A DNA stretch of 64,000 bases from Ramlibacter sp. (GTDB lineage: Bacteria; Pseudomonadota; Gammaproteobacteria; Burkholderiales; Burkholderiaceae_C), in contig JAHBZN010000002.1 of NCBI GenBank assembly GCA_019635415.1, positions 930,001-994,000 on the forward strand, in the 5' to 3' direction. A program made the translations under genes and the position numbers. The number at the start of each line of letters is the position of its first letter. Within the stretch, counting starts at the first letter, position 1. Below the pieces are notes generated by a model. That model searched no databases, had not been told where the DNA came from, and saw only the letters and a list, made by a program, of their open reading frames with translations. Of the stretch, positions 1-8,865 are shown in pieces.

Positions 1-1002
1 CATGTGCACAAGAAGGGCACGGTGCTCGTGGGCTTCCATGAGCGCAAGAGCCGCTATGTGGCCGACATGCAGGAATGCCATGTGCTGCCCCCCCATGTGA
101 ATGCCATGCTGATGCCGCTGCGCGAACTGATCGCCAGCCTGGACGCCATCGAGACCTGCCCGCAGATCGAACTGGCCTGCGGTGACGAGGTCACGGCCCT
201 GGTGCTGCGCCATCTTGAGCCCCTGAGTGACGGCGATCGCGCGCGCCTGCGCAGCTTCGCCTCACGGCACCCCGGTGTGCAGTGGTGGCTGCAGCCCAAG
301 GGGCCGGACACCGTTCACCGGCTCGATGACGGTGGGCCCGAGCTGGCCTACGGGTTGCCCGAATTCGGTGTCACCATGCCGTTCAAGCCCACCGATTTCA
401 CGCAGGTCAATCCGCACATCAACCGCGTGCTGGTCGGACGTGCGCTGCGCCTGCTGGCCCCCACGCGGGACGAGCGCGTGATTGACTGGTTTTGCGGGTT
501 GGGCAATTTCACGCTGCCGCTGGCCACGCTGTCGCGTGAGGTGCTGGGGATCGAGGGCAGCGAGGTTCTGGTGGCCCGTTCGCGTGAGAACTTGAAACGA
601 AATCAGGCATTAGCCCGTACCAGTCGGCCACTGTGTGCTACTGAATTTGTAGCAAGAAATCTTTTTGAGATGACGCCCGAATTGCTCGCGCAGGACGGAT
701 ACGCCGACAAATGGCTGGTCGACCCGCCCCGCGAAGGAGCCTTTGCGCTGGCCAAGGCCCTGGCGGATCTGCACCAGGCGCGCCTTGGTGCCCCCGATGC
801 GCCCCCGATGCCGCCACAGGCTGCCGGCTGGACGCCGCCCCGGCGGATCGTCTACGTGAGCTGCAACCCGGCGACGCTGGCGCGTGATGCCGGCCTGCTC
901 GTGCACCAGGCGGGCTACCGTTGCACCCACGCCGGCGTGGTCAACATGTTCCCCCACACCGCGCATGTCGAAAGCATCGCGGTGTTTGACCTCGCCGACT
1001 GA
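1..1002 (+). CDS. rlmD: 23S rRNA (uracil-1939-C5)-methyltransferase RlmD, 5' end outside window
   Basis: SAM-dependent RNA methyltransferase of the TrmA/RumA family, which makes m5U1939 in 23S rRNA. The frame is open to the left edge, so the N-terminal TRAM domain and most iron-sulfur cysteines are missing here. Visible are the [16 protein letters not shown] segment, the SAM-binding loop [14 protein letters not shown] (about nt 481-525) and the catalytic cysteine in [12 protein letters not shown] (about nt 850-890), followed by the family's C-terminal tail ending in [10 protein letters not shown]. An oddity is that nt 600-655, between the SAM domain and the ARNLFEMTP segment, is a copy of the interspersed repeat found six more times in this window, read in frame as about 18 residues. 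A strong terminator follows 11 bases after the stop. Confidence 0.95.
   Translation, partial: HVHKKGTVLVGFHERKSRYVADMQECHVLPPHVNAMLMPLRELIASLDAIETCPQIELACGDEVTALVLRHLEPLSDGDRARLRSFASRHPGVQWWLQPKGPDTVHRLDDGGPELAYGLPEFGVTMPFKPTDFTQVNPHINRVLVGRALRLLAPTRDERVIDWFCGLGNFTLPLATLSREVLGIEGSEVLVARSRENLKRNQALARTSRPLCATEFVARNLFEMTPELLAQDGYADKWLVDPPREGAFALAKALADLHQARLGAPDAPPMPPQAAGWTPPRRIVYVSCNPATLARDAGLLVHQAGYRCTHAGVVNMFPHTAHVESIAVFDLAD
600..655 (+). repeat. Interspersed 55-bp repeat, copy A (inside rlmD)
   Basis: Contains AAATCAGG, a TAGCCC block, CGGCCAC and the terminal stem-loop GCTAC-N7-GTAGC, in the same order and spacing as copies B to G. It is the only copy lying wholly inside a coding region, and it keeps the rlmD frame open. 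Confidence 0.75.
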
Positions 1003-1013
1003 GCCTCACCATG

Positions 1014-1043
1014 AAAAAAGGGGGCTCCAAGCCCCCCTTTTTT
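1014..1043. terminator. Bidirectional rho-independent terminator
   Basis: A-run, GGGGGC, loop TCCAA, GCCCCC, T-run. It lies between the convergent ends of rlmD and the Bax1-family gene and has a U-tract in both directions. Confidence 0.9.
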
Positions 1044-1063
1044 CGCGTGCCGTCGGCACGGTG

Positions 1064-1753
1064 TCAGTCGCGGTCGCCGCCCATCACGCCCAGCAGCATC
1101 AGCAGGCTCTGGAACACGTTGAACAGGTCCAGGTACAGGGCCAGCGTGGCGCTGATGTAGTTGGTCTCTCCGCCGTCGATGATCTGCTTGAGGTCAAACA
1201 GCATGTAGGCGCTGAAGATGCCGATGGCCATCATGCTGATCACCATCATGCCCACGGTGGAGCCGACGAATACGTTGATGATGCCGCCGATCATGATGGC
1301 CAGAGCGCCGACGAACAGCCACTTGCCCATGCCCGACAGGTCACGCTTGATGACGGTCGCCAGGCTGGCCATCACGAAAAACACGCCGGCCGTGCCTCCG
1401 AATGCGGTCATGATGAGGCTGGGGCCGTTCTTGAAGCCCAGCACCATCGCGATCAGCCGCGACAGCATCAGCCCCATGAAAAAGGTGAAGGCCAGCAGCA
1501 CGGGCACACCCGTGGCGGAATTCTTGGTCTTTTCGATGGCGAACATGAACCCGAAGGCGCCCCCCAGGAACACGATCAGGCCAAAGCCTCCGGTGAGTCC
1601 GCGGGTGATGCCGGTGGCCACGCCCACCCAGGCTCCCAGGACGGTGGGCAGCAGGCTCAGCGCCAGCATCCAGGAGGTGTTGCGCAGCACCTTGTTGCGC
1701 TGCGCGACGGGGGATGCATAGCCGTAGTCAATGCTGTGGACTTGCTCGTTCAT
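1064..1753 (-). CDS. Bax inhibitor-1/YccA family membrane protein
   Basis: A 229-residue integral membrane protein with about seven hydrophobic segments, starting near residue 28 after a short polar N-terminus, and the acidic, polar C-terminal end of the Bax1-I/UPF0005 (YbhL/YccA) family. Bacterial members act in the inner membrane; YccA modulates FtsH, and others are calcium-leak-type channels. The family is clear but the exact role is not. The ATG at 1753 has a purine-rich upstream region (AAGGAGT). The gene is monocistronic, with the shared terminator downstream and the GlcG/HbpS gene divergent. Confidence 0.9.
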   Translation of the reverse strand: MNEQVHSIDYGYASPVAQRNKVLRNTSWMLALSLLPTVLGAWVGVATGITRGLTGGFGLIVFLGGAFGFMFAIEKTKNSATGVPVLLAFTFFMGLMLSRLIAMVLGFKNGPSLIMTAFGGTAGVFFVMASLATVIKRDLSGMGKWLFVGALAIMIGGIINVFVGSTVGMMVISMMAIGIFSAYMLFDLKQIIDGGETNYISATLALYLDLFNVFQSLLMLLGVMGGDRD

Positions 1754-1944
1754 GGTCGTTGACTCCTTGTATTCTGCAAAGCGGCAGATGCGGGCATTCT
1801 AGGAGGATTCAAGCGGCGCGAGCCTGAAAGCCCGCTCGCGGCTGTTCCTACTTTTTGTAAGGGTACTTTTGCCCCGCAGGCCATCATTGCCCGTGCGGGG
1901 ACCCGTTATGCTCGGGTTTCAACGATTCCAACCCATTCATCAGC

Positions 1945-2352
1945 ATGAAGACAAAACACTGCCTCGAAGCCGCCGACGTCAAAGCCATCGGGGCGGCCGC
2001 CGAAGCCGAAGCACTCAAGAACAACTGGGCCGTGAGCATCGCGGTGGTCGACGATGGCGGCCACCTGCTGTGGCTGCAGCGCCTGGACGGCGCGGCGCCC
2101 ATTTCCGCCCACATTGCACCTGCCAAGGCCAACACGGCGGCCGTGGGCCGGCGCGAGAGCAAGGTCTATGAAGACATGATCAACGGCGGACGGGTGTCGT
2201 TCCTCAGCGCGCCGGACCTGAAGGGCCTGCTGGAGGGTGGCGTGCCGATCGTCAAGGAGGGGCACGTGCTGGGGGCTGTCGGTGTGAGCGGTGTCAAATC
2301 CACCGAAGACGCTCAGATCGCACGCGCCGGTATCGCAGCCATCGGCCTCTGA
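1945..2352 (+). CDS. GlcG/HbpS family heme-binding-type protein
   Basis: A 135-residue protein of the GlcG/HbpS (DUF336) fold, with the characteristic segments IAVVDDGGHLLWLQRLDGA, ISAHIAPAKANTAA and VPIVKEGHVLGAVGVSG. Family members bind heme or small ligands, or occur next to glycolate and redox enzymes; no catalytic function can be assigned. No signal peptide is seen, so it is probably cytoplasmic. The gene stands alone and is followed by a terminator. Its position beside hemP fits a heme-related role, but that is inference only. Confidence 0.85.
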   Translation: MKTKHCLEAADVKAIGAAAEAEALKNNWAVSIAVVDDGGHLLWLQRLDGAAPISAHIAPAKANTAAVGRRESKVYEDMINGGRVSFLSAPDLKGLLEGGVPIVKEGHVLGAVGVSGVKSTEDAQIARAGIAAIGL

Positions 2353-2367
2353 ACGGAGGTCGGCCTG

Positions 2368-2401
2368 AGGAAGGCCGGTGCAACGCCGGCATTCCTGTTT
2401 T
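2368..2401 (+). terminator. Rho-independent terminator
   Basis: AGGAA, GCCGG, loop, CCGGC, TTCCT, followed by GTTTT, 16 bases after the GlcG/HbpS gene stop. One internal mismatch. Confidence 0.65.
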
Positions 2402-2494
2402 GAGGGAAAAAAAAGCTTGGCTGGCCGGGCGGGCCCGGTGGCTAGCAAAAACGACCTTGGAGACCGTAAGCCTCGGGTCGCCCCACGATGAAAC

Positions 2495-2713
2495 CTATTT
2501 GGTGAGAATCAGTTTGCCGAGCTTCGTGGCCTGAAGCCGGTAAATCGCCCCGTTGTGGCAGATTTCCACGCAACGGCTGCCTTGCAGCAATTCAGCGCTT
2601 GCCACTTGCCGTGCCCCATCCACCACTGCGTGCCCTTGCGGCAGTGGCACCGCAGCGCCCTGGAGGCCCGGGGGGGCGGCAATGGCATGAAGCAGGTCTG
2701 TCGAATCTCGCAT
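2495..2713 (-). CDS. hemP: Hemin uptake protein HemP
   Basis: A 72-residue protein whose last third carries the HemP signature: EICHNGAIYRLQATKLGK followed by LILTK at the C-terminus. HemP proteins are small cytoplasmic factors tied to heme acquisition, and in Burkholderia they act as regulators of the heme receptor gene. Start: ATG at 2713; an in-frame TTG lies two codons upstream at 2719. A Fur-box-like sequence (2719-2737) abuts the start, so strong iron repression is expected. No heme receptor or hmu ABC transporter gene is next to it, so this hemP is separated from its usual partners. Confidence 0.88.
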   Translation of the reverse strand: MRDSTDLLHAIAAPPGLQGAAVPLPQGHAVVDGARQVASAELLQGSRCVEICHNGAIYRLQATKLGKLILTK

Positions 2714-2718
2714 GTGCA

Positions 2719-2737
2719 AATGATAACTATTCTCAAA
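2719..2737. promoter_or_regulatory. Fur-box-like operator of hemP
   Basis: AATGATAA-CTA-TTCTCAAA. It matches the 8-3-8 pattern of the other Fur-like sites in the window (18179, 21053) and lies directly upstream of hemP. Confidence 0.75.
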
Positions 2738-2817
2738 TGAGTGCGCAAATCATTTCTTGGCTCAGCACATGGTTTTTGGGGAGGCGGGTGCGGTCGCGGT
2801 AGGGCCGCCACCCTGGG

Positions 2818-4566
2818 TCAAGGGGATTCCGCGGGCAACGAACTGGGGCGCAGGACCGTCCCCGTGGCCGACAGGTGCACGACGGCCTTGTGCGGCTCCA
2901 GTTGGTCCAGAGCCTGATGCAGGCGATCCAGCAGCCTTGGAGCGGCCTGCGTTTCCGACGACTTGCCTTCCTCGACCTGCTCCGGCAGGGCGATCGTGGC
3001 AATCCGGAAGCGGGGTGACAGGTGAAGCGGCAGCGGCGGTGAGCCGGCCAGTCCCTTGGCGATGGCGTGCTGGGCAAACAGCCGCAGCATCAAGGCCTTG
3101 AACGGCGTCTCGAGCAGGACGGCGAAGCGCGTGTCGGCGACGCGGCAGACGGTGTCCACATCGCGCACCAGGGCCGAGAGCTGGGCCGCGGCGACGACGA
3201 GCGCCCGGTCGCCCATTTCGCGGCCTTCAGTCGCTACGACCTCGGCATGATTGGACAGCTCGACGAGCACCAGCGCACACTCGCTGCGATTGCCGCGGGC
3301 CCGACGCAGCGTATCCGCCAGCCGCAGCAGCAGCACAGGCAGGATGGTCAGGCCAGTGAGCGGATCCGTGCTGTCGATGACGCGCATGCGAGCCCGGTTT
3401 TCGTTGAAGTCCTTGGCGCGCCGGTGCAGGATATACAGCAGCAGCGGGATCTCGATGGCGGAGCCAATCAGCACCGCGTACTGTGTGGCCCAGCTGTCCG
3501 CCAGCACGCCCGCGCTGCGCAGCGCCGGAAAGGGGTAGGCGAGATGCAACGGCAGGAACCCCAGCGCCGTCCACCCCGCATAGATTTCACCCTTGCGCCA
3601 GGCCCACAGGCACACGCCCATGCTCAGCAGCACCGAGAGCAGGCCATAGAGATTGAGCAGCTTGAACGCAGCGGTGCCAAGCAGCAGGAAGTAGGCGGCG
3701 GGATAGAGGAACCCGAACAGCGACCAACCCGTCATGAAACGGTACAAGCCCCGGTGATGGCGCTCGACGGCGCTGACCTCGCGCACAAACCAGATGCCCG
3801 ATGCGGTGAGCCACAGCATGAACAGGGCGGGTGCCGCGTTGTTCCAGCTTGCCAGCGTGGGCCAGAACAGCAGGCCGCCCAGCCCGGTGAAGGCGAGTTG
3901 GAACCCCATCATGCAGGCCACGTAGCTGACGTAGGCGATGAATGCACGATCCCCATACAACTGCACGTGGACCACGGCCAGGAACAGCACGAGCAGAACG
4001 AAGCCCAGGTACCCGCCCAGCAACAGGAGCGACTGGTCGCGTTGGGCCCGCAGGTCGCCGGCATCCAGCAGTTGCAGGCTCGGACTCAGCGGGGAAGGGT
4101 GGCTCTCCAGGCGCAGCCAGAGCGTGCTGCCCGGCGCTGCATTGAGTTCAAACACGGGCGTCCGGTCGGGATGCGACCAGTCGGCCACCGGTATGTGGTC
4201 CCCTGCCTCCTGACGGGTCCATTCGCCACTGGGGCTTTGCTGATAGAGGGTGGCGCGGTCGGTGAACGAGGCGCCCTCCAGCATCAGGTAGCTTCGCGGC
4301 ATGGAGGAGAGGTCGGCCTCCTGGAGTCGCAGCCAGAGCGCGCCGTGGCTCAACTCGAACGAACGCTGCCGGGTGAGTTTCTGGAATGTGTCGCCCGGCA
4401 ACTGACGCACGTCTTCAACGGAGGCCGCCCCTGTGGGATCAACCCAGTACGAGGCCTGCGTCGTCACAAAATCCCCGGAACTGGCCGCCAGGGCGGGCAG
4501 ACCCGTCATCCACATGACGAGGCACAGCGCCAGGCGAAACAGCGACAGACTCAGTGTTCGGACCAT
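2818..4566 (-). CDS. 7TM-DISM membrane protein with degenerate GGDEF domain
   Basis: 582 residues. A signal peptide (about 1-27) precedes a 7TMR-DISM-type extracellular sensing domain (about 30-170), seven membrane helices (about 175-390) and a GGDEF-family domain (about 395-560). The catalytic GGDEF motif is replaced by ADTRF (about 477-481), so diguanylate cyclase activity is unlikely. The preceding RDVD fits the RxxD inhibitory c-di-GMP-binding site, so it may be a c-di-GMP receptor. It overlaps the 3' end of the MpaB-like gene by 16 bases and is the last gene of a three-gene operon. Ligand and output are unknown. Confidence 0.85.
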   Translation of the reverse strand: MVRTLSLSLFRLALCLVMWMTGLPALAASSGDFVTTQASYWVDPTGAASVEDVRQLPGDTFQKLTRQRSFELSHGALWLRLQEADLSSMPRSYLMLEGASFTDRATLYQQSPSGEWTRQEAGDHIPVADWSHPDRTPVFELNAAPGSTLWLRLESHPSPLSPSLQLLDAGDLRAQRDQSLLLLGGYLGFVLLVLFLAVVHVQLYGDRAFIAYVSYVACMMGFQLAFTGLGGLLFWPTLASWNNAAPALFMLWLTASGIWFVREVSAVERHHRGLYRFMTGWSLFGFLYPAAYFLLLGTAAFKLLNLYGLLSVLLSMGVCLWAWRKGEIYAGWTALGFLPLHLAYPFPALRSAGVLADSWATQYAVLIGSAIEIPLLLYILHRRAKDFNENRARMRVIDSTDPLTGLTILPVLLLRLADTLRRARGNRSECALVLVELSNHAEVVATEGREMGDRALVVAAAQLSALVRDVDTVCRVADTRFAVLLETPFKALMLRLFAQHAIAKGLAGSPPLPLHLSPRFRIATIALPEQVEEGKSSETQAAPRLLDRLHQALDQLEPHKAVVHLSATGTVLRPSSLPAESP

Positions 4567-5984
4567 GCCTTGCCTGTCGATGGCCTGCTGTGTGCGGCGT
4601 GGGGGTGGGCCAGCCAGCGGCCGGTCGTGGTCAAGGCATCCTCCAGGCGGTTCAACCAGCGCGGTGCGCGCGGCTCATGGTGCCAGTCCGCCACCGCCTC
4701 ATGCAACGGATTCAGGACCTGCTCGGGGAGATTCAACGCACGCGTCTGGTCCAGCAGGAAGCGGCTCAGCAGGTGGTAGCCGATCACGCGGGTGAACATC
4801 CGCGAGATCGAGAACTGAGGTTGCACCCGTCGGACCACGGCATCCACGGTCGCCGTGACGGTTCGCCCCACAAGGAAGGCGAACCGTGTCGGCCATGACG
4901 CTGCCGCGCCGATGCCGATGTCGCGCGAGGCCTCTGGTCCGATCAGCCATTGGGTCATGGGCACCGGGATTCCGCGGATGACCGGCAAACGGATCGAGTG
5001 GGCCATGGTCCCTACAAGGGCGCGGCCCAGGCCGGGGCGCGCATCCGGCGTGGCGGGTTGGGCGCAGCCGACTTCACGCATTTTCGTGAACAGCACGGCG
5101 GCCTCGTCATACCGATCGGCCATGAGCGGCTCCTGCACACCAAGGACATGCCCGACGACGTTCCAGGCGTGCAGAAATGCTTCCTCGTCGGCCCCGGCAA
5201 GTCCCAGGCCCATGGTGCGCATGCCGCGCAGAAAGACATAGTGGAACGTCAGCAGCGTATACGCCAGTTCCAGCTGGTTGCAGGGCAGGCCGCTTTCAGT
5301 GGGGTTCCAGCCGTGGGCGAGCAACGCGTCCTGCAGCGCGGCGTGGCCGCCCGTGGCATTGGACGGGCGATCAGTACGCGGGACCGGACCCAAGCGGCTG
5401 TCCGGTTCGCCGTGCAGGATCAGGTGCCGTATGGTGGCGTGAATCAGCCGGACCTTCAGGACCTGGGCCACACCGCAACCGGTGCCGTCCGTGAGGCCTC
5501 CCTTGAGCATGACCGGGAACACCATGGCGGCGGTCTGGCGGATCCGGTGTTCGGTATGGGCTTCAAGCTGGCCCGCGATATGGAGCACCCGTGCGAGCTG
5601 GGGAGGCACATAGCATTCAGGCAGGCTCGCGCAGAACAACAAGGTGCAGGCCATGGGCCCCTCGCGCATGAAAACCTCTTCCGCCCGCGCCACGCGTGCG
5701 GGGTCCGTCCACTCCGGGAGCCGGCGCCCGGCTTCCAGGTAGCTGCGCAGGGCTGTGACGACGGTGGGGTCGGTTGCAGGATCTTCGGGTTGCCAGTCTG
5801 CGAGTCCCGCATTGGTCCGCCACTGGGCCATGAGGCGTGTGGCCGTGGCCAGCCGCTGCAGACCCGCATCCATGGCGCCCGGCGCATCGCTCCATGGGCC
5901 GACGATGGCGCCAATGGTTCGATCAGCCAGCGGGTCGGCCACGTGGGTCATGGCCTGGAGGTAGGCTTCGCTTGGGGGCGTCAT
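4551..5984 (-). CDS. MpaB-like / DUF2236 oxygenase family protein
   Basis: A 477-residue protein resembling the oxygenase MpaB/latex-clearing-protein (Lcp) superfamily, heme-containing oxygenases that cleave polyisoprene-like or other hydrophobic substrates. The supporting segment is REGPMACTLLFCASLPECY, followed by several helical stretches and the histidine-rich middle (HIAGQLEAHTEHRIRQTA). Start: ATG at 5984, overlapping the TGA of the upstream CruF-like gene as ATGA. No signal peptide is obvious, unlike secreted Lcp. It is translationally coupled on both sides, so a product linked to carotenoid- or isoprenoid-type chemistry is possible but not shown. Confidence 0.72.
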   Translation of the reverse strand: MTPPSEAYLQAMTHVADPLADRTIGAIVGPWSDAPGAMDAGLQRLATATRLMAQWRTNAGLADWQPEDPATDPTVVTALRSYLEAGRRLPEWTDPARVARAEEVFMREGPMACTLLFCASLPECYVPPQLARVLHIAGQLEAHTEHRIRQTAAMVFPVMLKGGLTDGTGCGVAQVLKVRLIHATIRHLILHGEPDSRLGPVPRTDRPSNATGGHAALQDALLAHGWNPTESGLPCNQLELAYTLLTFHYVFLRGMRTMGLGLAGADEEAFLHAWNVVGHVLGVQEPLMADRYDEAAVLFTKMREVGCAQPATPDARPGLGRALVGTMAHSIRLPVIRGIPVPMTQWLIGPEASRDIGIGAAASWPTRFAFLVGRTVTATVDAVVRRVQPQFSISRMFTRVIGYHLLSRFLLDQTRALNLPEQVLNPLHEAVADWHHEPRAPRWLNRLEDALTTTGRWLAHPHAAHSRPSTGKAWSEH

Positions 5985-6739
5985 GTGCCTGCTTCCGTCG
6001 GCGGGTATGCCCATTTCCACCAGGCCACTGCCGCCAGGAAAAGTGGCATGCCCATGGCAAAGAAGGCGACGGCACGGGTCTCGATCGGATGGCCAAACAG
6101 CAGCTGGAACACGAGTCCGGACCCATAGATTCCCAAGGGGACCAGCGCAGCCCTTCGGTCGCGGCGCGGTGCGCGAGCCGGGCTCTGGTGCGGGGACAAC
6201 AACGCCTGGAACAGCAGGATGATGGTGAACGACACCAGCATCCAGCCGGCAAAGCCCTGCAAGGTCTCCCCGAACCAGCCGCCATCGGTTTTGCCCATGA
6301 TCCAGGCCTTGAGGACAAAAACAAAATACGGATCCGCACCCAGATCGAATGCCGTCACGATCATGGCGGCCAACCACGCAGTGAGCAGGCGCGACACCCA
6401 GCCGGCGGGCGCCGCGGGCACCGGCCGTTGCCACAGGAGCAGGCAGGCGAGGCTGTACCCCACCCAGCACAGGGCGAACCACATGAGTGCGATGGCCACG
6501 GGCACATTGCCGATTTCAGGGCCCAATACGTCGGTGTAGTGGTAGCGGCCGAAGAACCAGCCGCGTGATGAACCCATCTGCTCCGCGAACCAGCCCAGGA
6601 GGAGCGCCAGGCCCGCGAAGCCGAGCGCGCTGCGCCGGCCGGCCAGAATCCAGGCCGAGCCCAGCGCGACAGCAAACAGCAGCACACAGGCCGCGAGCAG
6701 GCTGAGGGTCAGCAGCCAGGGTGTCGCGGACCCGCTCAT
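5981..6739 (-). CDS. Carotenoid biosynthesis (CruF/DUF422)-like membrane protein
   Basis: 252 residues with about seven hydrophobic helices and the DUF422 signature region SSRGWFFGRYHYTDVLGPEI plus an internal TAFDLGADPY. CruF members are carotenoid 1',2'-hydratases, but DUF422 proteins occur widely in bacteria without recognised carotenoid pathways. No crt gene (phytoene synthase, desaturase or cyclase) is in this window. First gene of the operon with the MpaB-like oxygenase and the 7TM-GGDEF protein. Substrate unknown. Confidence 0.8.
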   Translation of the reverse strand: MSGSATPWLLTLSLLAACVLLFAVALGSAWILAGRRSALGFAGLALLLGWFAEQMGSSRGWFFGRYHYTDVLGPEIGNVPVAIALMWFALCWVGYSLACLLLWQRPVPAAPAGWVSRLLTAWLAAMIVTAFDLGADPYFVFVLKAWIMGKTDGGWFGETLQGFAGWMLVSFTIILLFQALLSPHQSPARAPRRDRRAALVPLGIYGSGLVFQLLFGHPIETRAVAFFAMGMPLFLAAVAWWKWAYPPTEAGT

Positions 6740-6904
6740 GCCTCAGGCCAGGGGCAGGGAACACCCTCGGCAGCGAACGAAAAAAAGAAGAGGCCCATGG
6801 ACTCAGCAGGTGGCAGGCTTCATTTGGTTACAAGCGTACCACGGGGTGCGGGCCCCTCCCCTCCCTGGCTGGGCCGCAGCCCGCCTGCGACCAGGGCTCG
6901 GGCG

Positions 6905-7312
<408 letters not shown>

Positions 7313-7314
7313 GG

Positions 7315-8043
7315 TCAGAGGCCCTTCTTCATCGGGACGATCTTGGCCATGCCGCCGGCCGAGACGCGCGCGCCGGTCACGAAGTAGGCATGCAGGTCGT
7401 GCGCAAAGCGGTTGAGCTTTGCCAATACGCCCTTGTTGCCGCGTACCAATGCGTTGTAGCCCAACACCGCCGGAATGGCGACGGCCAGACCCAGGGCCGT
7501 CATGATCAGGGCTTCGCCAATCGGACCGGCGACCTTGTCGATGGTGGCCTGGCCCGCGACACCGATCGACATCAGCGCGTGATAGATCCCCCACACGGTT
7601 CCGAACAGGCCGACAAAAGGCGCCGTGGAGCCCACGGAGGCCAGGACGGCCAGGCCCGCCTGCAATCTCGCGGTGGACTCGTCGAGCTGGGCACGCAAGC
7701 AGCGTGTTACCCAGTCGCTCACATCGAGGCTGTCGTGCAACTGCGGCTTGCTGGCACCGTCCTTGTGCAGGATATGGGCGGTGGCGTCACGCCCCTCCAC
7801 GGCGAGCAGCCGGAAGGGGTTGCCCGGATCGTTGCCGAGCTTGTTCATGCCGTCGGCAAAGTCGTTGGCATGCCAGAAGCTCTCGGTGCCCCGGGCCTGG
7901 GCAGCGAACTTGCGCAGGTCAAGGACCTTGATCAGGATGACCATCCAGGACGCCAGCGACATCCCGAGCAGCAGCAGGAACACGCCTCGGGTAACGATGT
8001 CGCCCTGCGTCCAGACATTGATGAGGCCGAATTGCTGATCCAT
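7315..8043 (-). CDS. exbB: Biopolymer transport protein ExbB (MotA/TolQ/ExbB)
   Basis: A 242-residue proton-channel protein of the MotA/TolQ/ExbB family. There is one N-terminal helix (about 15-35) and two C-terminal helices around ASVGSTAPFVGLFGTVWGIY and GEALIMTALGLAVAIPAVLG, the conserved channel segments. The ATG at 8043 lies 8 bases downstream of the tonB stop. An in-frame upstream extension exists but overlaps tonB and lacks family residues. It forms the energizing complex with ExbD and TonB. Confidence 0.95.
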   Translation of the reverse strand: MDQQFGLINVWTQGDIVTRGVFLLLLGMSLASWMVILIKVLDLRKFAAQARGTESFWHANDFADGMNKLGNDPGNPFRLLAVEGRDATAHILHKDGASKPQLHDSLDVSDWVTRCLRAQLDESTARLQAGLAVLASVGSTAPFVGLFGTVWGIYHALMSIGVAGQATIDKVAGPIGEALIMTALGLAVAIPAVLGYNALVRGNKGVLAKLNRFAHDLHAYFVTGARVSAGGMAKIVPMKKGL

Positions 8044-8051
8044 GAATCGAA

Positions 8052-8744
8052 TTACTCCAGAACAAAATTGATGGGAATGTTGAACCACATGGCCTCGGCC
8101 ACGCCATTTCGCTTGCCCGGCACGTAGCGCCAGCGTTGCACGGTGGTGAGCGCGGCCTGATCCAGCCGGTCATAGCCGCTGGACTGCCGTATCTCGGCTT
8201 TCTGCGCGGTGCCATCGGTGCCGATCAGCACCCGGATCACCACCTTGCCTTGCTCGCCGAGGCGTTTGCTGATGGCAGGGTAGGCCGGCTTCGGGTTCTG
8301 CAGGTAGTCGGCATCGCTGGACGGCAGTTCCACCTTGGGTGGCGGAGGCGGTGCGACGGGCGCCACGGCCACCGGGGCGGCGATTGGCGGAGCCGGCGGG
8401 GGCGGGGTCGTGACGCCCGTGGGTGCCGCGGGGGCCGGTGTCGGGTCGGCAATGGCCACTGGCAGAGGGGGAGGTGGCAGGGGGTCCGGCTTCCTGGCGA
8501 CTGGCTGCTTGACGGGCACCGGCAGCTTTTTGGGCACGGGTGGCGGCGGCTCGACCTTGGGCTGCGGTGGCTCGACGAATTCGGCAATGATTTCCGCTGG
8601 GACGATCACTTCGACCGCGCGGCGCAGCAGGCCCGTCTGCAGAGCCCACAATGCGGCAGCATGGAACAGCACCACACTGCCCGCAATCAGGACGTTGCGG
8701 CTCAGGGCGGGCGAAGTGGGAGTGGATGCTGAGGACGAAGTCAT
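8052..8744 (-). CDS. tonB: Energy transducer TonB
   Basis: 230 residues: an N-terminal membrane anchor (about 17-39), a long proline-rich periplasmic spacer with PPPPVPKK-type and PAPAAP repeats (about 55-140), and a C-terminal TonB domain with NPKPAYPAISKRLGEQGKVV and a YxxP-type RYVPGKRNG end. Start chosen at the ATG at 8744; the upstream in-frame extension is not TonB-like. It transmits proton-motive force to TonB-dependent receptors. Proline-rich length and order are typical. Confidence 0.95.
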   Translation of the reverse strand: MTSSSASTPTSPALSRNVLIAGSVVLFHAAALWALQTGLLRRAVEVIVPAEIIAEFVEPPQPKVEPPPPVPKKLPVPVKQPVARKPDPLPPPPLPVAIADPTPAPAAPTGVTTPPPPAPPIAAPVAVAPVAPPPPPKVELPSSDADYLQNPKPAYPAISKRLGEQGKVVIRVLIGTDGTAQKAEIRQSSGYDRLDQAALTTVQRWRYVPGKRNGVAEAMWFNIPINFVLE

Positions 8745-8790
8745 GAAGCGTAGTGCTGCCTGTCGTGCTACCGCCAGCGCGATGCGCCGG

Positions 8791-8865
8791 CTATTTGCGA
8801 AAAATCCACCAGGCCGAGCCAACGACCAGGATCAGGCTGCCACCAAGGGTTGTGAGGAGTTCCAT
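8791..8865 (-). CDS. Possible 24-residue single-helix membrane peptide
   Basis: A tiny frame beginning MELLTTLGG and ending AWWIFRK, with one hydrophobic helix in between and a positive C-terminus. It overlaps the 3' end of bfd by 34 bases and precedes tonB by 46 bases, in the same direction. It has the composition of a genuine small membrane peptide, but so short a frame could be chance, and I recognise no family. Confidence 0.3.
   Translation of the reverse strand: MELLTTLGGSLILVVGSAWWIFRK

Noticed and set aside
884..1762. Long plus-strand open frame opposite the Bax1-family gene
   Set aside because: Antisense shadow in GC-rich DNA; His/Gln-rich translation with no family features, while the opposite strand encodes a clear membrane protein.
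3067..4779. 570-residue frame opposite the 7TM-GGDEF gene
   Set aside because: Antisense shadow; composition rich in Arg/Gln/Gly without domains.
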